Source of the DNA: Thalassobacillus sp. CUG 92003
GTDB lineage: Bacteria; Bacillota; Bacilli; Bacillales; Halobacillaceae
DNA: 64,000 nt
Assembly (NCBI RefSeq): GCF_013618635.1
Contig: NZ_JABLSJ010000005.1
Coordinates: 1-64,000, forward strand
Direction of reading: 5' to 3'
The position numbers and the translations under genes were made by a program. Positions 48,168 to 58,203 of this stretch are shown piece by piece (positions within the stretch are counted from its first letter, which is position 1; every line of letters begins with the position of its first letter). The notes under the pieces are model-generated. The model was given only the letters and a program-made list of their open reading frames with translations, was not told the origin of the DNA and did not search any database.

Positions 48168-49223
48168 TCAGTTCTGTTCTGCTGATTCTGGTGTCACATC
48201 GGTATGATCCAACTGTAACAAATACTCAGCTATTTTTTCTGCTTCATCTTCATTTACTAAATTGGAAGGCATCTGATTTCCTGGTTTTATTTCATCAGGA
48301 TGAACAATCCAATCCACTAAATTTTCTTTAGTCGGATCAAGGATCCCTGCAATTTTTGAACGATTGGCGAAATTCGTCATATTTGGTCCGACTCCTGCTG
48401 GAGCAGAACCGATCGCATGGCAACTCATGCAATTGTTATTAAATAATTCCTGACCTTCTCTGGCAACGTCGCTTTCAGGTTGAGCCTCAGGGTCGACGTT
48501 TTTCATATCCTCAACCCACTGATCGAACTCTTCCTGGCTGACAGCGATAACGCGAAAATCCATCAAGGAGTGCGATGGGCCGCATAATTCAGCACACTGA
48601 CCTAAGTATTCGCCTTCTTCATAGGCTTCTAAAGACATCGTGTTCTGGTTATCCCCTGGGTTGGTGTCCATCTTACCTGCAATTGAAGGCACCCAGAAGG
48701 AATGGATGACATCCGTGGATTTCATCGTTAAATGAACACGTTTGTCTTTCGGGATATAAAGATCCTGGCTTGTCGATATCTCTTGTCCCTTATAGTTGAA
48801 ATGCCACCAGTACTGATTCCCGGTAACCTCAATGTTTATGGCACCTTCTTCTTCAGAACCCGAGTTATCAGCTAAATCAAACGTAGCTTGCACCGTCGGT
48901 ACAGCTAAAACGAGTAAAAGAATTATTGGAATGACCGTCCAAATAATCTCCAGGGCTTTATTGCCCTCTGTTTGTTTAGGTATGTAATCTTCCTGGCCTT
49001 TTTTCTGCCTGTAACGGATGATAACAAATGTATAGATGGCCATGACAATTACGAAGACAAACAGCATGATAGCGATACTGATGAGCATAAGATCAAACAG
49101 TAATTCTGATCCATAACCTTCTGGTTTCAGGGCGCTGATATTATCAACGCCGCACCCAGAAAGGATTAAGGAAAGAGCACCAAATAAAAACAGCATTCGG
49201 AATTTTCCCATCCAACCTTTCAT
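48168..49223 (-). CDS. ctaC: Cytochrome c oxidase subunit II with fused cytochrome c (CtaC)
   Basis: Lipoprotein subunit of the caa3 oxidase, 351 residues. The lipobox is LILSGC (Cys about 23). Two transmembrane helices precede the cupredoxin CuA domain with its binding motif CAELCGPSHSLM. The C-terminus is a class I cytochrome c domain with heme motif CMSCH and a Met ligand in GNQMPSN. The fusion identifies a caa3 rather than an aa3 quinol enzyme. Confidence 0.97.
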   Translation of the reverse strand: MKGWMGKFRMLFLFGALSLILSGCGVDNISALKPEGYGSELLFDLMLISIAIMLFVFVIVMAIYTFVIIRYRQKKGQEDYIPKQTEGNKALEIIWTVIPIILLLVLAVPTVQATFDLADNSGSEEEGAINIEVTGNQYWWHFNYKGQEISTSQDLYIPKDKRVHLTMKSTDVIHSFWVPSIAGKMDTNPGDNQNTMSLEAYEEGEYLGQCAELCGPSHSLMDFRVIAVSQEEFDQWVEDMKNVDPEAQPESDVAREGQELFNNNCMSCHAIGSAPAGVGPNMTNFANRSKIAGILDPTKENLVDWIVHPDEIKPGNQMPSNLVNEDEAEKIAEYLLQLDHTDVTPESAEQN

Positions 49224-49298
49224 GTGTGATACCTCTCTTTCTATTTGTTCTTTCTTTCATATATTTAGAACCAGTTTCTTCAAAGCAGAAGATGCTGA

Positions 49299-50249
49299 TT
49301 ACATCAATGTTGGAAATGATAACGGCAACGTCACCACTACCATGGTCACAAACATAACAGTCAAGTAGTTAAGCGAATAAACAAACATCCATGTTGCCCA
49401 CTTGATATCATCCTTCATAAAGAAGCCAGCTATACCAAGAGCAAGCCATCCTATCGACAACAAGCCTGCCACAATCAAAAAGACTGTACCCAGCGATGCT
49501 AAATAGATGGGCAATGGCAATAAACAAGCCACATAAATGACAATTTGACGTTTCGTAATGTCGAAACCGTGGACGACTGGCAGCATAGGTACACCTGCCG
49601 CCTTGTATTCATCCTTTTTTTTCATGGCTAAAGCCAGGAAATGAGGTGTCTGCCAAATGAACATAATTAAAAACAGAATGAAGGCTTCTAACTGTAAGGC
49701 AGGTGCTACTGCAGCCCACCCAATTAAAGGCGGTACAGCACCGGAAAAACTTCCGATAACGGTGTTAATGGTATATTTACGCTTAGACCACATGGTATAA
49801 AGAAACACATAGACAAACCAACCGAATGCACCCAATAATGCAGCCTGTGGCGTTGTGAATAACAATGTGATAAATCCTGAAGCTGAGACCACTATCCCCA
49901 TAATTAAAATGTGAGATAACGCTATACTTCCAGTGACTGTAGGTCTATTTTGAGTACGGCTCATAATATGGTCAATGTCACGATCGTACCAATTATTCAA
50001 GATACAGCCTCCGGCTATAATCAAAGCAGTTCCCAACATTGTCAATATGAAAACTGGCCAAACATCAACAAAATTCACGGCAGAAAAGTGAACTGCCAGC
50101 CAAAATCCTGCAAAAGCTGTCATTAAATTGGAATTAATAATACCTACTTTAATCAAACTCTTTATATCAGCAAAAAGTGATGAATGGTTCACATGGGAAT
50201 GATTTATTGCTTGTGAAGAAGCAGATTCGACTGTTCTAGGGTTATCCAT
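49299..50249 (-). CDS. ctaB: Protoheme IX farnesyltransferase (heme O synthase)
   Basis: UbiA-family prenyltransferase converting heme B to heme O, the first step to heme A. The 316 residues have nine helices and the allylic-diphosphate motif [12 protein letters not shown] plus the second motif [14 protein letters not shown]. It starts the cta operon, with GGAGGAAG before the ATG. The divergent heme A synthase gene ctaA, expected upstream, is missing. Confidence 0.96.
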   Translation of the reverse strand: MDNPRTVESASSQAINHSHVNHSSLFADIKSLIKVGIINSNLMTAFAGFWLAVHFSAVNFVDVWPVFILTMLGTALIIAGGCILNNWYDRDIDHIMSRTQNRPTVTGSIALSHILIMGIVVSASGFITLLFTTPQAALLGAFGWFVYVFLYTMWSKRKYTINTVIGSFSGAVPPLIGWAAVAPALQLEAFILFLIMFIWQTPHFLALAMKKKDEYKAAGVPMLPVVHGFDITKRQIVIYVACLLPLPIYLASLGTVFLIVAGLLSIGWLALGIAGFFMKDDIKWATWMFVYSLNYLTVMFVTMVVVTLPLSFPTLM

Positions 50250-50367
50250 CGTAATATCTTCCTCCTTCTCCCCCGTTCATTACCAGTTACCTGGAAAATG
50301 TTCTGCCTTAAGAGGGGGCGTTGGTTTCCCTTTAACGCGATGGAAAAACCGTTAAGACATCAACGTT

Positions 50368-50376
50368 ATTGTATCA
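50368..50376 (-). promoter_or_regulatory. Extended -10 candidate for the cta operon
   Basis: TGATACAAT on the minus strand, about 120 bases upstream of the ctaB start. No clear -35 is present. Confidence 0.35.
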
Positions 50377-50707
50377 TGTTATTTCTTTTCTATCTATTTA
50401 AACAATAGAATTTTATTGAAATGTGACAACTTTATGAAACATATTCACGATGCATAACAAAGAATGTCGAATCCAACTCGTAATTATAAGAATATAGTAT
50501 TCGCTGTTTATAGAAGTTCCACCAATTTTGAGAACCCCTATATAGTTCTAGCAAACAATTTTCACCATTGCAAGGCTTTTTTACATACTCGAACTAGACA
50601 ACAACAGCGACCTCCCACTTACAGAAGGCAATATGCTCATTGTTAGCTTAAACCTTATCACTTATACAGAACATCGCCGACGCAATGTATAGAAAGAAAA
50701 CAACAGG

Positions 50708-50744
50708 AAAAGGGTAACTTGACCAGAGGTTCAAGTCACCCTTT
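50708..50744 (-). terminator. Rho-independent terminator of pyc
   Basis: AAAGGGTGACTTGA pairs with TCAAGTTACCCTTT (one G-T wobble). It lies 41 bases after the pyc stop, on the minus strand. Confidence 0.82.
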
Positions 50745-50784
50745 GTTCGGCAGCCCTTGTCCATTACAAAGCAGAGCTTTTCGC

Positions 50785-53700
50785 TTATTCAAATTCCAAT
50801 AATAAATCTCCCACAAAAATCGCATCATTATTCTTCACATAAATATCTTTGATTTGGCCGTCAAACGGAGCTTGAACGGTTGTTTCCATTTTCATTGCTT
50901 CCGTAATCATAATATGATCACCTTTGTTCACTTTTTCGCCTTTTTCTGCGATCACGTTAACGACAGTACCCGGCATACTGGCTGCAATATGCTTGTCGTT
51001 TGATTTGTCCGCCTTAGGACGTTCTTCTGTAATAGCTTTGATGCTTTGGTCTTTAATGACAACTTCCCGTGGTTGACCGTTCAATTCAAAATATACGGTC
51101 CTCATCCCATTCGGTTGAGCTTCTCCAATCGATATCAATTTAACAATTAACGTCTTCCCTTGTTCGATTTCCACTTCAATCTCTTCACCCAGTCTCATGC
51201 CGTAAAAAAAGGTAGGGGTATCAAGCACTGACATGTCCCCATATTGATCAAAGAACTTATTGTAGTCCATAAACACCTTTGGGTATAACGCATAGCTGAT
51301 CAAATCAAAGCTTGTGACCTGTCTTCCGAGAGAGTGGAACAATTTTTCTTTCAAAGCTGTAAAGTCAATCGGATCGAGTAGCTCTCCCGGTCTGGTTTCA
51401 ATCGGCTCTCTTCCTTTGAGAACAATCTGTTGTAATTGTGATGGGAAACCTTGATACGGTTGTCCTAAATAACCTTGGAAGAATTCCACGACACTATCCG
51501 GAAATGCAAGCGAATCGCCTTTATCATATACATCATCGACTGTTAAATCATTTTGAACCATAAATAGCGCCATGTCTCCTACCACTTTTGAAGAAGGGGT
51601 AACCTTGACTACATCACCAAACATATCATTCACCCGGCGATACATCAGCTTAACGTCATCCCATCTATCTTCCAGACCAACTGCTCTAGCTTGCTGTTGT
51701 AAATTACTGTACTGTCCTCCCGGCATTTCATGGTGATACACTTCAGTATGAGGGGCCATCATGCCGCTCTCGAAATCACTATAATATTTGCGGATATCCT
51801 CCCAATAATGTCCCAGTTGTTCATAGGCCGTAATATCAAGATCAGGCTTCCGGTCACTCCCTTCTAGAGCGTAATAGAGCGTGTTCGCACTCGGTTGCGA
51901 TGTAAGCCCGGCCATCGAGCCCGTTGCTACATCGACAGCATCCACTCCAGCTTCTACAGCGCGGGCGTAAGTATAGATACCATTGCCGCTCGTATCATGT
52001 GTATGAAGATGGATCGGGATATCAATTGTATCTTTTAACGTGGAAATTAATTGATAGGCAGCTTCAGGCTTCAATAAACCAGCCATATCTTTGATCCCAA
52101 GGATATGGGCGCCTGCTTCCTGCAATTCATTGGCTACTTTTTTATAATATTCCAAATCATATTTCGGCCGTGAAGCATCCAAAATATCGCCCGTATAACA
52201 AACAGAAGCTTCCGCAACTTTATTGTTTTCCCGGACAGCGTTTATAGTCAATTTCATGCCTTCCACCCAGTTCAAACTGTCAAATATACGGAAGACATCA
52301 ATGCCTGCATTAGCACTCTTTTCCACAAATTCACGGATCAGGTTATCGGGATAATTTTTGTATCCGACAGCATTTGAAGCTCGAAGGAGCATTTGAAATA
52401 GCACGTTCGGCATTTTTTCTCTTAAATTCAACAAACGCTGCCAGGGGTCTTCTTGAAGAAAACGATACGACACATCATACGTCGCCCCGCCCCACATCTC
52501 TACTGAAAATAAATGGGGTAAAAGACGAGCAGTCGGTTCGGCGATATTTTCCAGATCCTTGCTTCGAACCCTTGTGGCCAGCAGGGATTGATGAGCATCA
52601 CGGAACGTCGTATCTGTCAACAAGACTTCATTTTGGGATTTCAACCATTCTGCTAACCCTTCTGGCCCTCGCTCGTCCAGCACCTGTTTAGAACCCGGCT
52701 TTATTGAGTCCCCGTATTTTACCTCAGGCATTCTAGGCTTATAGAACGCGGGCTTCTTCTTATTGCCAATGCCTTCGAACCCGTTAACGGTTCGTTCGGC
52801 GATATAAGTGAGCATTTTTGTTCCACGATCTTTCCTTTTTGGAAAGACGAATAATTCCGGCGAACCATCGATGAACGTAGTGTTATACTCACCTGAAAGG
52901 AATTTCTTATGCTGAATAACATTCTCCAGGAAAGGAATGTTCGTTTTGATTCCTCTAATCCGGAATTCTTTCAAATTCCGGACCATCTTGTGAGCGGCTT
53001 GTTCAAAGCTCAAAGCCCACGTAGATACTTTAACTAATAACGAGTCATAGTAAGGCGAAATGACGGCCCCTTGAAACCCGTTCCCGGCATCTAAGCGGAC
53101 ACCGAATCCACCGCCTGAACGGTATGCCATGATTTTCCCGGTATCAGGCATGAAGTTATTTAAAGGATCTTCGGTGGTCACGCGCGACTGAATCGCATAA
53201 CCGTGTGTATGTATATGGTCTTGCAGCGGAATACCGATTTGTGATTCATGTAAATTATATCCTTCCGCCACTAGGATTTGAGTTTGAACAATATCAAACC
53301 CTGTAATCATCTCGGTAATCGTGTGTTCCACTTGGACCCTTGGATTTACTTCAATAAAATAAAATTCTTCTCCCGTTACAAGGAATTCGACGGTTCCAGC
53401 GTTTACGTATGACACATTGTTCATAAGCTGCACCGCCGCATCACACATTTCCTCACGCAGTTTAACGGACAAAGCAACACTCGGTGCAATTTCGACTACC
53501 TTTTGATGCCTTCTTTGGACGGAACAATCTCGCTCATATAAATGGACAATGTTGCCATCAAAATCTCCCATGACTTGAACTTCAATATGTTTAGGTTCTT
53601 CAATCAGTTTCTCAACATAAACGTCCTCGCTGCCAAAAGCCGCCTTAGCTTCGGACCGCGCCCGTTCATAACCTTCATCAACATTTTCTTTACTGCGGAC

Positions 53701-54228
53701 AATTCTCATGCCTCGACCGCCACCGCCCATAGCTGCTTTGATCATCAGCGGATAGCCGTGTTGGTCCCCGAACGAGCGTACTTCCTCCACCCCCGAAACA
53801 GGTCCATCAGTTCCTGGAATAACAGGGATGTTCGCCTGTACAGCTTGATCACGAGCCTTTACCTTATCCCCGAACATATCCAGGTGGCTGCTTGTCGGAC
53901 CGATAAACACAATCCCTTCTTCTTCACAACGCTTGGCAAAGTGAATATTTTCGGAAAGAAAGCCATAACCTGGATGAATAGCATCTACTTCAACGCTTTT
54001 AGCAATTTCAATGATCCCTTCAATGTCTAAATAAGCATCAATGGGTTTTTTCCCTTCACCAACAAGGTAGGCTTCATCCGCCTTATAACGGTGGAATGAA
54101 CCATTGTCTTCCTGGGAATAAATTGCTACTGTGCGTATATTGAGTTCAGTGCAGGCACGAAATACTCTAATGGCTATTTCCCCACGATTAGCGACTAGAA
54201 CTTTACCGATTTGATTTAATTCTGCCAT
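50785..54228 (-). CDS. pyc: Pyruvate carboxylase
   Basis: Biotin-dependent anaplerotic enzyme making oxaloacetate from pyruvate. The single 1147-residue chain holds the biotin carboxylase domain (residues about 1-450, with ATP-grasp motif MIKAAMGGGGRGMR), the carboxyltransferase domain (about 530-830, TDTTFRDAHQSLLATRVR), the conserved PYC domain and the C-terminal biotin carrier with ITEAMKMETTVQAP. The start lies inside the last codons of ftsW (13-base overlap) with GAAGGAGAG ahead of it. Confidence 0.98.
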   Translation of the reverse strand: MAELNQIGKVLVANRGEIAIRVFRACTELNIRTVAIYSQEDNGSFHRYKADEAYLVGEGKKPIDAYLDIEGIIEIAKSVEVDAIHPGYGFLSENIHFAKRCEEEGIVFIGPTSSHLDMFGDKVKARDQAVQANIPVIPGTDGPVSGVEEVRSFGDQHGYPLMIKAAMGGGGRGMRIVRSKENVDEGYERARSEAKAAFGSEDVYVEKLIEEPKHIEVQVMGDFDGNIVHLYERDCSVQRRHQKVVEIAPSVALSVKLREEMCDAAVQLMNNVSYVNAGTVEFLVTGEEFYFIEVNPRVQVEHTITEMITGFDIVQTQILVAEGYNLHESQIGIPLQDHIHTHGYAIQSRVTTEDPLNNFMPDTGKIMAYRSGGGFGVRLDAGNGFQGAVISPYYDSLLVKVSTWALSFEQAAHKMVRNLKEFRIRGIKTNIPFLENVIQHKKFLSGEYNTTFIDGSPELFVFPKRKDRGTKMLTYIAERTVNGFEGIGNKKKPAFYKPRMPEVKYGDSIKPGSKQVLDERGPEGLAEWLKSQNEVLLTDTTFRDAHQSLLATRVRSKDLENIAEPTARLLPHLFSVEMWGGATYDVSYRFLQEDPWQRLLNLREKMPNVLFQMLLRASNAVGYKNYPDNLIREFVEKSANAGIDVFRIFDSLNWVEGMKLTINAVRENNKVAEASVCYTGDILDASRPKYDLEYYKKVANELQEAGAHILGIKDMAGLLKPEAAYQLISTLKDTIDIPIHLHTHDTSGNGIYTYARAVEAGVDAVDVATGSMAGLTSQPSANTLYYALEGSDRKPDLDITAYEQLGHYWEDIRKYYSDFESGMMAPHTEVYHHEMPGGQYSNLQQQARAVGLEDRWDDVKLMYRRVNDMFGDVVKVTPSSKVVGDMALFMVQNDLTVDDVYDKGDSLAFPDSVVEFFQGYLGQPYQGFPSQLQQIVLKGREPIETRPGELLDPIDFTALKEKLFHSLGRQVTSFDLISYALYPKVFMDYNKFFDQYGDMSVLDTPTFFYGMRLGEEIEVEIEQGKTLIVKLISIGEAQPNGMRTVYFELNGQPREVVIKDQSIKAITEERPKADKSNDKHIAASMPGTVVNVIAEKGEKVNKGDHIMITEAMKMETTVQAPFDGQIKDIYVKNNDAIFVGDLLLEFE

Positions 54229-55412
54229 ACTCTCTCTCCTTCTCTATTTCTCTGTACTTGATTAAACGAGTGAGAAGAGGGCTGTTTTTCCCGCGTCTTC
54301 TGCTCCTCTTTCACATGGACACTTCTAGCAATGTTATTAAGAATTCCCATGGAGGTCATCAATATAATTAACGACGAACCCCCATAACTGACAAAAGGCA
54401 AAGTGACTCCGGTAATTGGGAGCATCCCGCTCATAGCCCCCAAATTGATAAACGATTGGATCGCGATCATACTTGAAATACCAAGGGCGAGTAATGACCC
54501 GAAGGCATTATCACATTGTTTTGATATAAATAAACCGCGGAGAACAATCGTCGAAAGCAATCCAATGACAATCGCCACACCTAAAAAACCCAGCTCTTCA
54601 GCTATTACGGCCATAATAAAATCAGTATGCGGTTCAGGAAGATACCCTAATTTTTGCACACTATGACCTAACCCTTCGCCGGTCAACCCCCCAGTACCTA
54701 TTGCAACATAGGATTGAATCAGGTGATAACCGCTATCATCCGGGGCGTTAAAGGGCTGGAACGCACCCGAGAAACGTGACAACCGCTCATCGGTCACCAA
54801 TTGTGTAGCTGATAGTACGAGGACGGATACCGTAATCGAAACAAGTACGATAATATGACGCAGTCGAATTCCTGAACTGGTCACCACCATGCTTGCAATA
54901 AACCCTATAATCGCAGCTGTCCCGATATCTGGTTGTAAAACGATCATTCCTAATATAAGACTTGTCAAAATTAAAGGTGGGACGACAGCTTGCGAAAAGT
55001 TCTCGATATATTTCTGTTTTCGGGCATAGACCGACGCTAAGTATATGATCAGCCCCAACTTCACAAACTCTGCAGGTTGAAAGTTCATAAATCCGAGGTC
55101 ATACCATGACTGGGCATTGTTGACTTCTATACCAAACACAAACAGACCAGCTAATGAAAGGAGCATCAAGAGTACAATCAATTTCGTCAGCCTTTGTAAA
55201 TGGCGATAGGGAATAATCGCAAACAAAACCATAGAAAAAAGGCCAAGTCCTCCCCATAAAAACTGCTTATGGAGAAAATGGTCACTGGGAAGGTCCAGAG
55301 CCACAGGGGCATAAACCATACTCGCGCTATAAATCATAACAGTTCCGAAAGCAAGTAATGCTAGCGGCGTGAAGAATAGGGTAAAATCAAATGTTTTTAT
55401 TTTTTGTAACAT
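54216..55412 (-). CDS. ftsW: SEDS cell-division glycosyltransferase FtsW
   Basis: Polytopic SEDS peptidoglycan polymerase of vegetative division, partner of PbpB. About ten helices; motifs are NAQSWYDLGFMNFQPAEFVKLG, VLQPDIGTAAI and LPFVSYGGSSLIIL. A charged cytoplasmic tail of about 40 residues is longer than in SpoVE. Its place upstream of pyc matches B. subtilis ftsW (ylaO). 398 residues. Confidence 0.93.
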   Translation of the reverse strand: MLQKIKTFDFTLFFTPLALLAFGTVMIYSASMVYAPVALDLPSDHFLHKQFLWGGLGLFSMVLFAIIPYRHLQRLTKLIVLLMLLSLAGLFVFGIEVNNAQSWYDLGFMNFQPAEFVKLGLIIYLASVYARKQKYIENFSQAVVPPLILTSLILGMIVLQPDIGTAAIIGFIASMVVTSSGIRLRHIIVLVSITVSVLVLSATQLVTDERLSRFSGAFQPFNAPDDSGYHLIQSYVAIGTGGLTGEGLGHSVQKLGYLPEPHTDFIMAVIAEELGFLGVAIVIGLLSTIVLRGLFISKQCDNAFGSLLALGISSMIAIQSFINLGAMSGMLPITGVTLPFVSYGGSSLIILMTSMGILNNIARSVHVKEEQKTREKQPSSHSFNQVQRNREGERVWQN

Positions 55413-55540
55413 AGCGGTCCATCCTTTTATGTATTGTTCGCTTCGTGCTTGTTTTTTTCCTGCAATATGACATAAAAAAAGATTGTGTCATATTCATGTT
55501 CAATTATATCATTCGGATGAGCCTTGTGATTTAATAGTAC

Positions 55541-55580
55541 AAAAAAACTCAAATTACAACACTTGCTGTCGCAATTTGAG
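55541..55580 (-). terminator. Rho-independent terminator of ylaN
   Basis: CTCAAATT pairs with AATTTGAG, followed by seven T on the minus strand. Confidence 0.75.
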
Positions 55581-55592
55581 CTTGTTTTATGT

Positions 55593-55874
55593 TTACGATT
55601 TTTGTGCTGCTTCATGCAACACATTAAGCTGCTGTTCAAGATTGTCCAATAAGCGCTTCCCCTCATCTTCTGTGATAAGGTCAAGGCGAACTGCAAAATG
55701 TATTTCCCGAGACAATCCGAACATTTGTGTATCTAGCACCTCTTCGTACAAAGGGCATTGCGGCATCGTCAGGTTCTCCATTTGAACCTTTATTAATTTC
55801 AGGATTTTATCTGCGTCAGCCTTTAGAAGGGCGTAGGCTTTTTCGCGATGATCCACAGCCAAGTCAGACAACAT
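55593..55874 (-). CDS. ylaN: YlaN family protein (DUF1507)
   Basis: Small helical protein of 93 residues, the same length as B. subtilis YlaN, with the invariant [20 protein letters not shown]. YlaN is linked to iron homeostasis in bacilli and staphylococci and is reported to interact with Fur. The start at 55874 has GGAGGGGA upstream; the reading frame extends 36 codons further into the glsA end without family support. Confidence 0.94.
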   Translation of the reverse strand: MLSDLAVDHREKAYALLKADADKILKLIKVQMENLTMPQCPLYEEVLDTQMFGLSREIHFAVRLDLITEDEGKRLLDNLEQQLNVLHEAAQKS

Positions 55875-55962
55875 TAATAAATCCCCTCCATTTACAGACT
55901 TTCTTTCTACAATATTATCGTTTAGTAAGAAAAAATGCAACAAATGAATGGGTTTTTTTACT

Positions 55963-56895
55963 TTAAAATATTGATAAATCATACCGGTTAGACATCATTT
56001 CTAGCAACTTCAATCCCACTACGCTGTTCCCTTTTTCGTCAAGAGCGGGCCCATATACAGCGATGCCCCCAAACTTATTCAAAGACCCCACGACCGCTCC
56101 GGATACGCCGCTCTTGGCGGGTATTCCGACTTTGATTGCAAAAGCTCCGGATGCGTCATACATACCGCACGTCACCATGAATGTCTTACATATTCGTGCG
56201 AAATGTTTAGAAATGATTTGTCTGTTCGAATCAAGATCACGGCCTTCATTTGCAAACAGCGCTCCGATCCTGGCCAATTGTTTAACATTGACTTCAATCG
56301 CACACTGCTTCGTGTAAGCATCAAGGGTTTCTTCCACACTTCCATCCACGACTTGATGCTGCTTCATATAGTAAAGGAGAGCGCGGTTTAAGAAGGCGGT
56401 TTCAAATTCTGAAGAAGCCACCTCTTCACTGTGACGGATGCTATGATCATCCGTCATCTCATGAATGAAACTCAATAATCTTCCTACTTTCTCATCGGGT
56501 GTGACCCCGTGAATCATATTTGTCACAGCTAATGCTCCGGCATTGATCATTGGATTAAGCGGCTTAGAAGGATTATGTTGTTCCAAGCGATAGATCGAAT
56601 GGAAGGGATCCCCACTTGGTTCCATCCCGACGCGCTCAAATACATAATCTTCCCCGTTGTCCATTAAAGCCAAAGCGAGTGCGATAACCTTCGAAATGCT
56701 TTGCAACGTGAAACAATCCTCATCACGACCCTCACTGACAGTGGTACCGTCATGATAGTGTATGGCGACCGCCAAATCTTCAGGATGTTTCTTTGCCAAA
56801 GCAGGAATATAGTCAGCAACGTGACCGTCGTGTGCAAAGGGGCGAACAATTTCCAGCCATTCCGTTAAAACTTCTTTGGAGATCTTATCTGACAT
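55963..56895 (-). CDS. glsA: Glutaminase A
   Basis: Beta-lactamase-fold serine enzyme hydrolysing glutamine to glutamate and ammonia. The 310 residues include the Ser-x-x-Lys active site ([12 protein letters not shown]), [11 protein letters not shown], and the C-terminal [15 protein letters not shown]. The ATG at 56895 has AGGAGG nine bases upstream; an in-frame TTG two codons earlier is too close to it. It corresponds to ylaM (glsA2). Confidence 0.95.
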   Translation of the reverse strand: MSDKISKEVLTEWLEIVRPFAHDGHVADYIPALAKKHPEDLAVAIHYHDGTTVSEGRDEDCFTLQSISKVIALALALMDNGEDYVFERVGMEPSGDPFHSIYRLEQHNPSKPLNPMINAGALAVTNMIHGVTPDEKVGRLLSFIHEMTDDHSIRHSEEVASSEFETAFLNRALLYYMKQHQVVDGSVEETLDAYTKQCAIEVNVKQLARIGALFANEGRDLDSNRQIISKHFARICKTFMVTCGMYDASGAFAIKVGIPAKSGVSGAVVGSLNKFGGIAVYGPALDEKGNSVVGLKLLEMMSNRYDLSIF

Positions 56896-56979
56896 TTTCA
56901 ACTGCCTCCTAATGAAATCGCCTGTGTTTTCTGCTATTCTAAAAAGGTGATATACCTAAAATTAAAGGTGGTTGATAAC

Positions 56980-57474
56980 ATGATTATCCAAATAGAAGGG
57001 AACGTAAAATATCCGATCACGCTTGATCCTACGGTATGGATCTTTGATGATAGAAAGCGCTCCTTCCAGGAAGTGTTCGAGCCTGAATTAGCTGAAGCAG
57101 AAGCTGAACAGGAAGATGAAGTAACCAAGCGATCTAAACGATGGAATCGCGAGGTCTATCAACAGAAGCTGAATCCTCCTGTTAATAAAAGTATTTCCCG
57201 TTTTGAAAAAGAAAAAATCCTAAAAGGGACATTCCTCATGCCTTTATCTCCCTTCATTCAGACGAGTGAACCTGACAGAAATGCTCAAACAGCAACGCTA
57301 ATTACTGAAAATGGGGAGTACGAGCTTCCTGCTGATGACTTGAAACAGGCGCTCCTCCTTTTTTCTGAAGAAGGAAAACCTTTGAAGGATAAAGGACCCG
57401 TCCACCTTTATTTTGAAGACGGATCCAATCGAGAGAGCCCGATTAAAGGCATCACGAAAATCATCTTTTCTTGA
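56980..57474 (+). CDS. ylaL: YlaL family protein
   Basis: Conserved bacillus protein of 164 residues, function unknown. The N-terminus has a beta-rich ITLDPTVWIFDDRKR motif, followed by an acidic linker (AEAEAEQEDE) and a C-terminal region with PLSPFIQTSEP. The ATG at 56980 has AAAGGTGG upstream; a GTG at 56947 is less likely. It is divergent from glsA, as in B. subtilis. Confidence 0.82.
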   Translation: MIIQIEGNVKYPITLDPTVWIFDDRKRSFQEVFEPELAEAEAEQEDEVTKRSKRWNREVYQQKLNPPVNKSISRFEKEKILKGTFLMPLSPFIQTSEPDRNAQTATLITENGEYELPADDLKQALLLFSEEGKPLKDKGPVHLYFEDGSNRESPIKGITKIIFS

Positions 57475-57494
57475 ATTCGGCTGCTCACAATTCC

Positions 57495-57519
57495 GCCAAC
57501 CTAAACGGTTGGCTTTTTT
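57495..57519 (+). terminator. Rho-independent terminator of ylaL
   Basis: GCCAACC pairs with GGTTGGC, followed by six T. Confidence 0.85.
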
Positions 57520-57576
57520 CTTGTATAGTTTGTGCCAAATCGCTCACCCTAATAAAAAAAGCAGGTGAACGATTCA

Positions 57577-58167
57577 ATGAAACCTATCTTAATCAGTTTA
57601 ATGGTGACAGGGATTGTCTTGATAAGCGGCTGTCAAACAAACGATGAGGAAAACTTATTAGAGGACCGCAAGGATGATGGATACGTCTACGTAGATGACA
57701 GCACCCCTGAAAACCAGACTAAAGATATCAATTCCCAAGAAGCTGCAAGACATTTAGCTAAATTAGCCTCCGGAGTCAAAGGCGTTCATGACGCAACAGC
57801 AGTCGTATTAGGCGGTTTCGTGGTAGTGGGGATAGATGTTGATAAAGATGTTGACCGAGGCAAAGTAGGGGTCACTAAATACTCTGTTGCTGAAGCTTTA
57901 AAACATGATCCATATGGAAAACAAGCCGTCGTCGTTGCTGATGCAGATGGCACAGAACGCATAAAAAGAGTACGCGAAAAAGCATCAGAGGGCCACCCTA
58001 TACAAGCATTGACCGACGAACTAAGCGATATAGTAGGTAGATACATGCCTGAAGGACCGGCACCGGAAAATCAAGCAGACACCCCTGATTCCAATAAAGG
58101 GGAAATGTCAGATAAAGAAAAGAATGAATTGGAAGAAATCGAAAAGAAACAATCCAAAGAAGATTAA
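57577..58167 (+). CDS. ylaJ: YhcN/YlaJ family sporulation lipoprotein
   Basis: Predicted lipoprotein of 196 residues. The lipobox is VLISGC about 20 residues in; the YhcN/YlaJ domain follows (RHLAKLASGVKGVHDATAVV and GGFVVVGIDVD), and the C-terminus is a charged low-complexity tail. Family members are spore-associated. The ATG at 57577 has AGGTGA eight bases upstream. Confidence 0.9.
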   Translation: MKPILISLMVTGIVLISGCQTNDEENLLEDRKDDGYVYVDDSTPENQTKDINSQEAARHLAKLASGVKGVHDATAVVLGGFVVVGIDVDKDVDRGKVGVTKYSVAEALKHDPYGKQAVVVADADGTERIKRVREKASEGHPIQALTDELSDIVGRYMPEGPAPENQADTPDSNKGEMSDKEKNELEEIEKKQSKED

Positions 58168-58169
58168 AA

Positions 58170-58203
58170 AAACAGCTAAATCCTGTTCAGGATTTAGCTG
58201 TTT
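58170..58203. terminator. Bidirectional terminator shared by convergent genes
   Basis: AAACAGCTAAATCCTG pairs perfectly with CAGGATTTAGCTGTTT around TT. The right arm is the 3' end of the minus-strand coding sequence (58187-58498), which therefore ends inside the hairpin. Confidence 0.85.

Larger units (their letters stand above)
50250..50784. other. 535-base spacer without a gene, usual site of ctaA
   Basis: The left part is the probable leader and promoter region of ctaB: a TGATACAAT extended -10 on the minus strand at 50368-50376, then a GGTTT-rich stem around 50323-50350. The middle is A/T-rich with no convincing ORF; a 60-codon frame at 50464-50646 has no heme A synthase features. The right part holds the pyc terminator. 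Confidence 0.7.

Noticed and set aside
50464-50646. A 60-codon frame in the ctaB-pyc spacer as a ctaA remnant
   Set aside because: It has no hydrophobic helices or heme-ligand histidine pattern expected of heme A synthase.
55593-55982. Long form of YlaN (129 residues)
   Set aside because: The first 36 residues overlap glsA and lack family similarity; the start at 55874 gives the normal 93 residues with a strong ribosome site.
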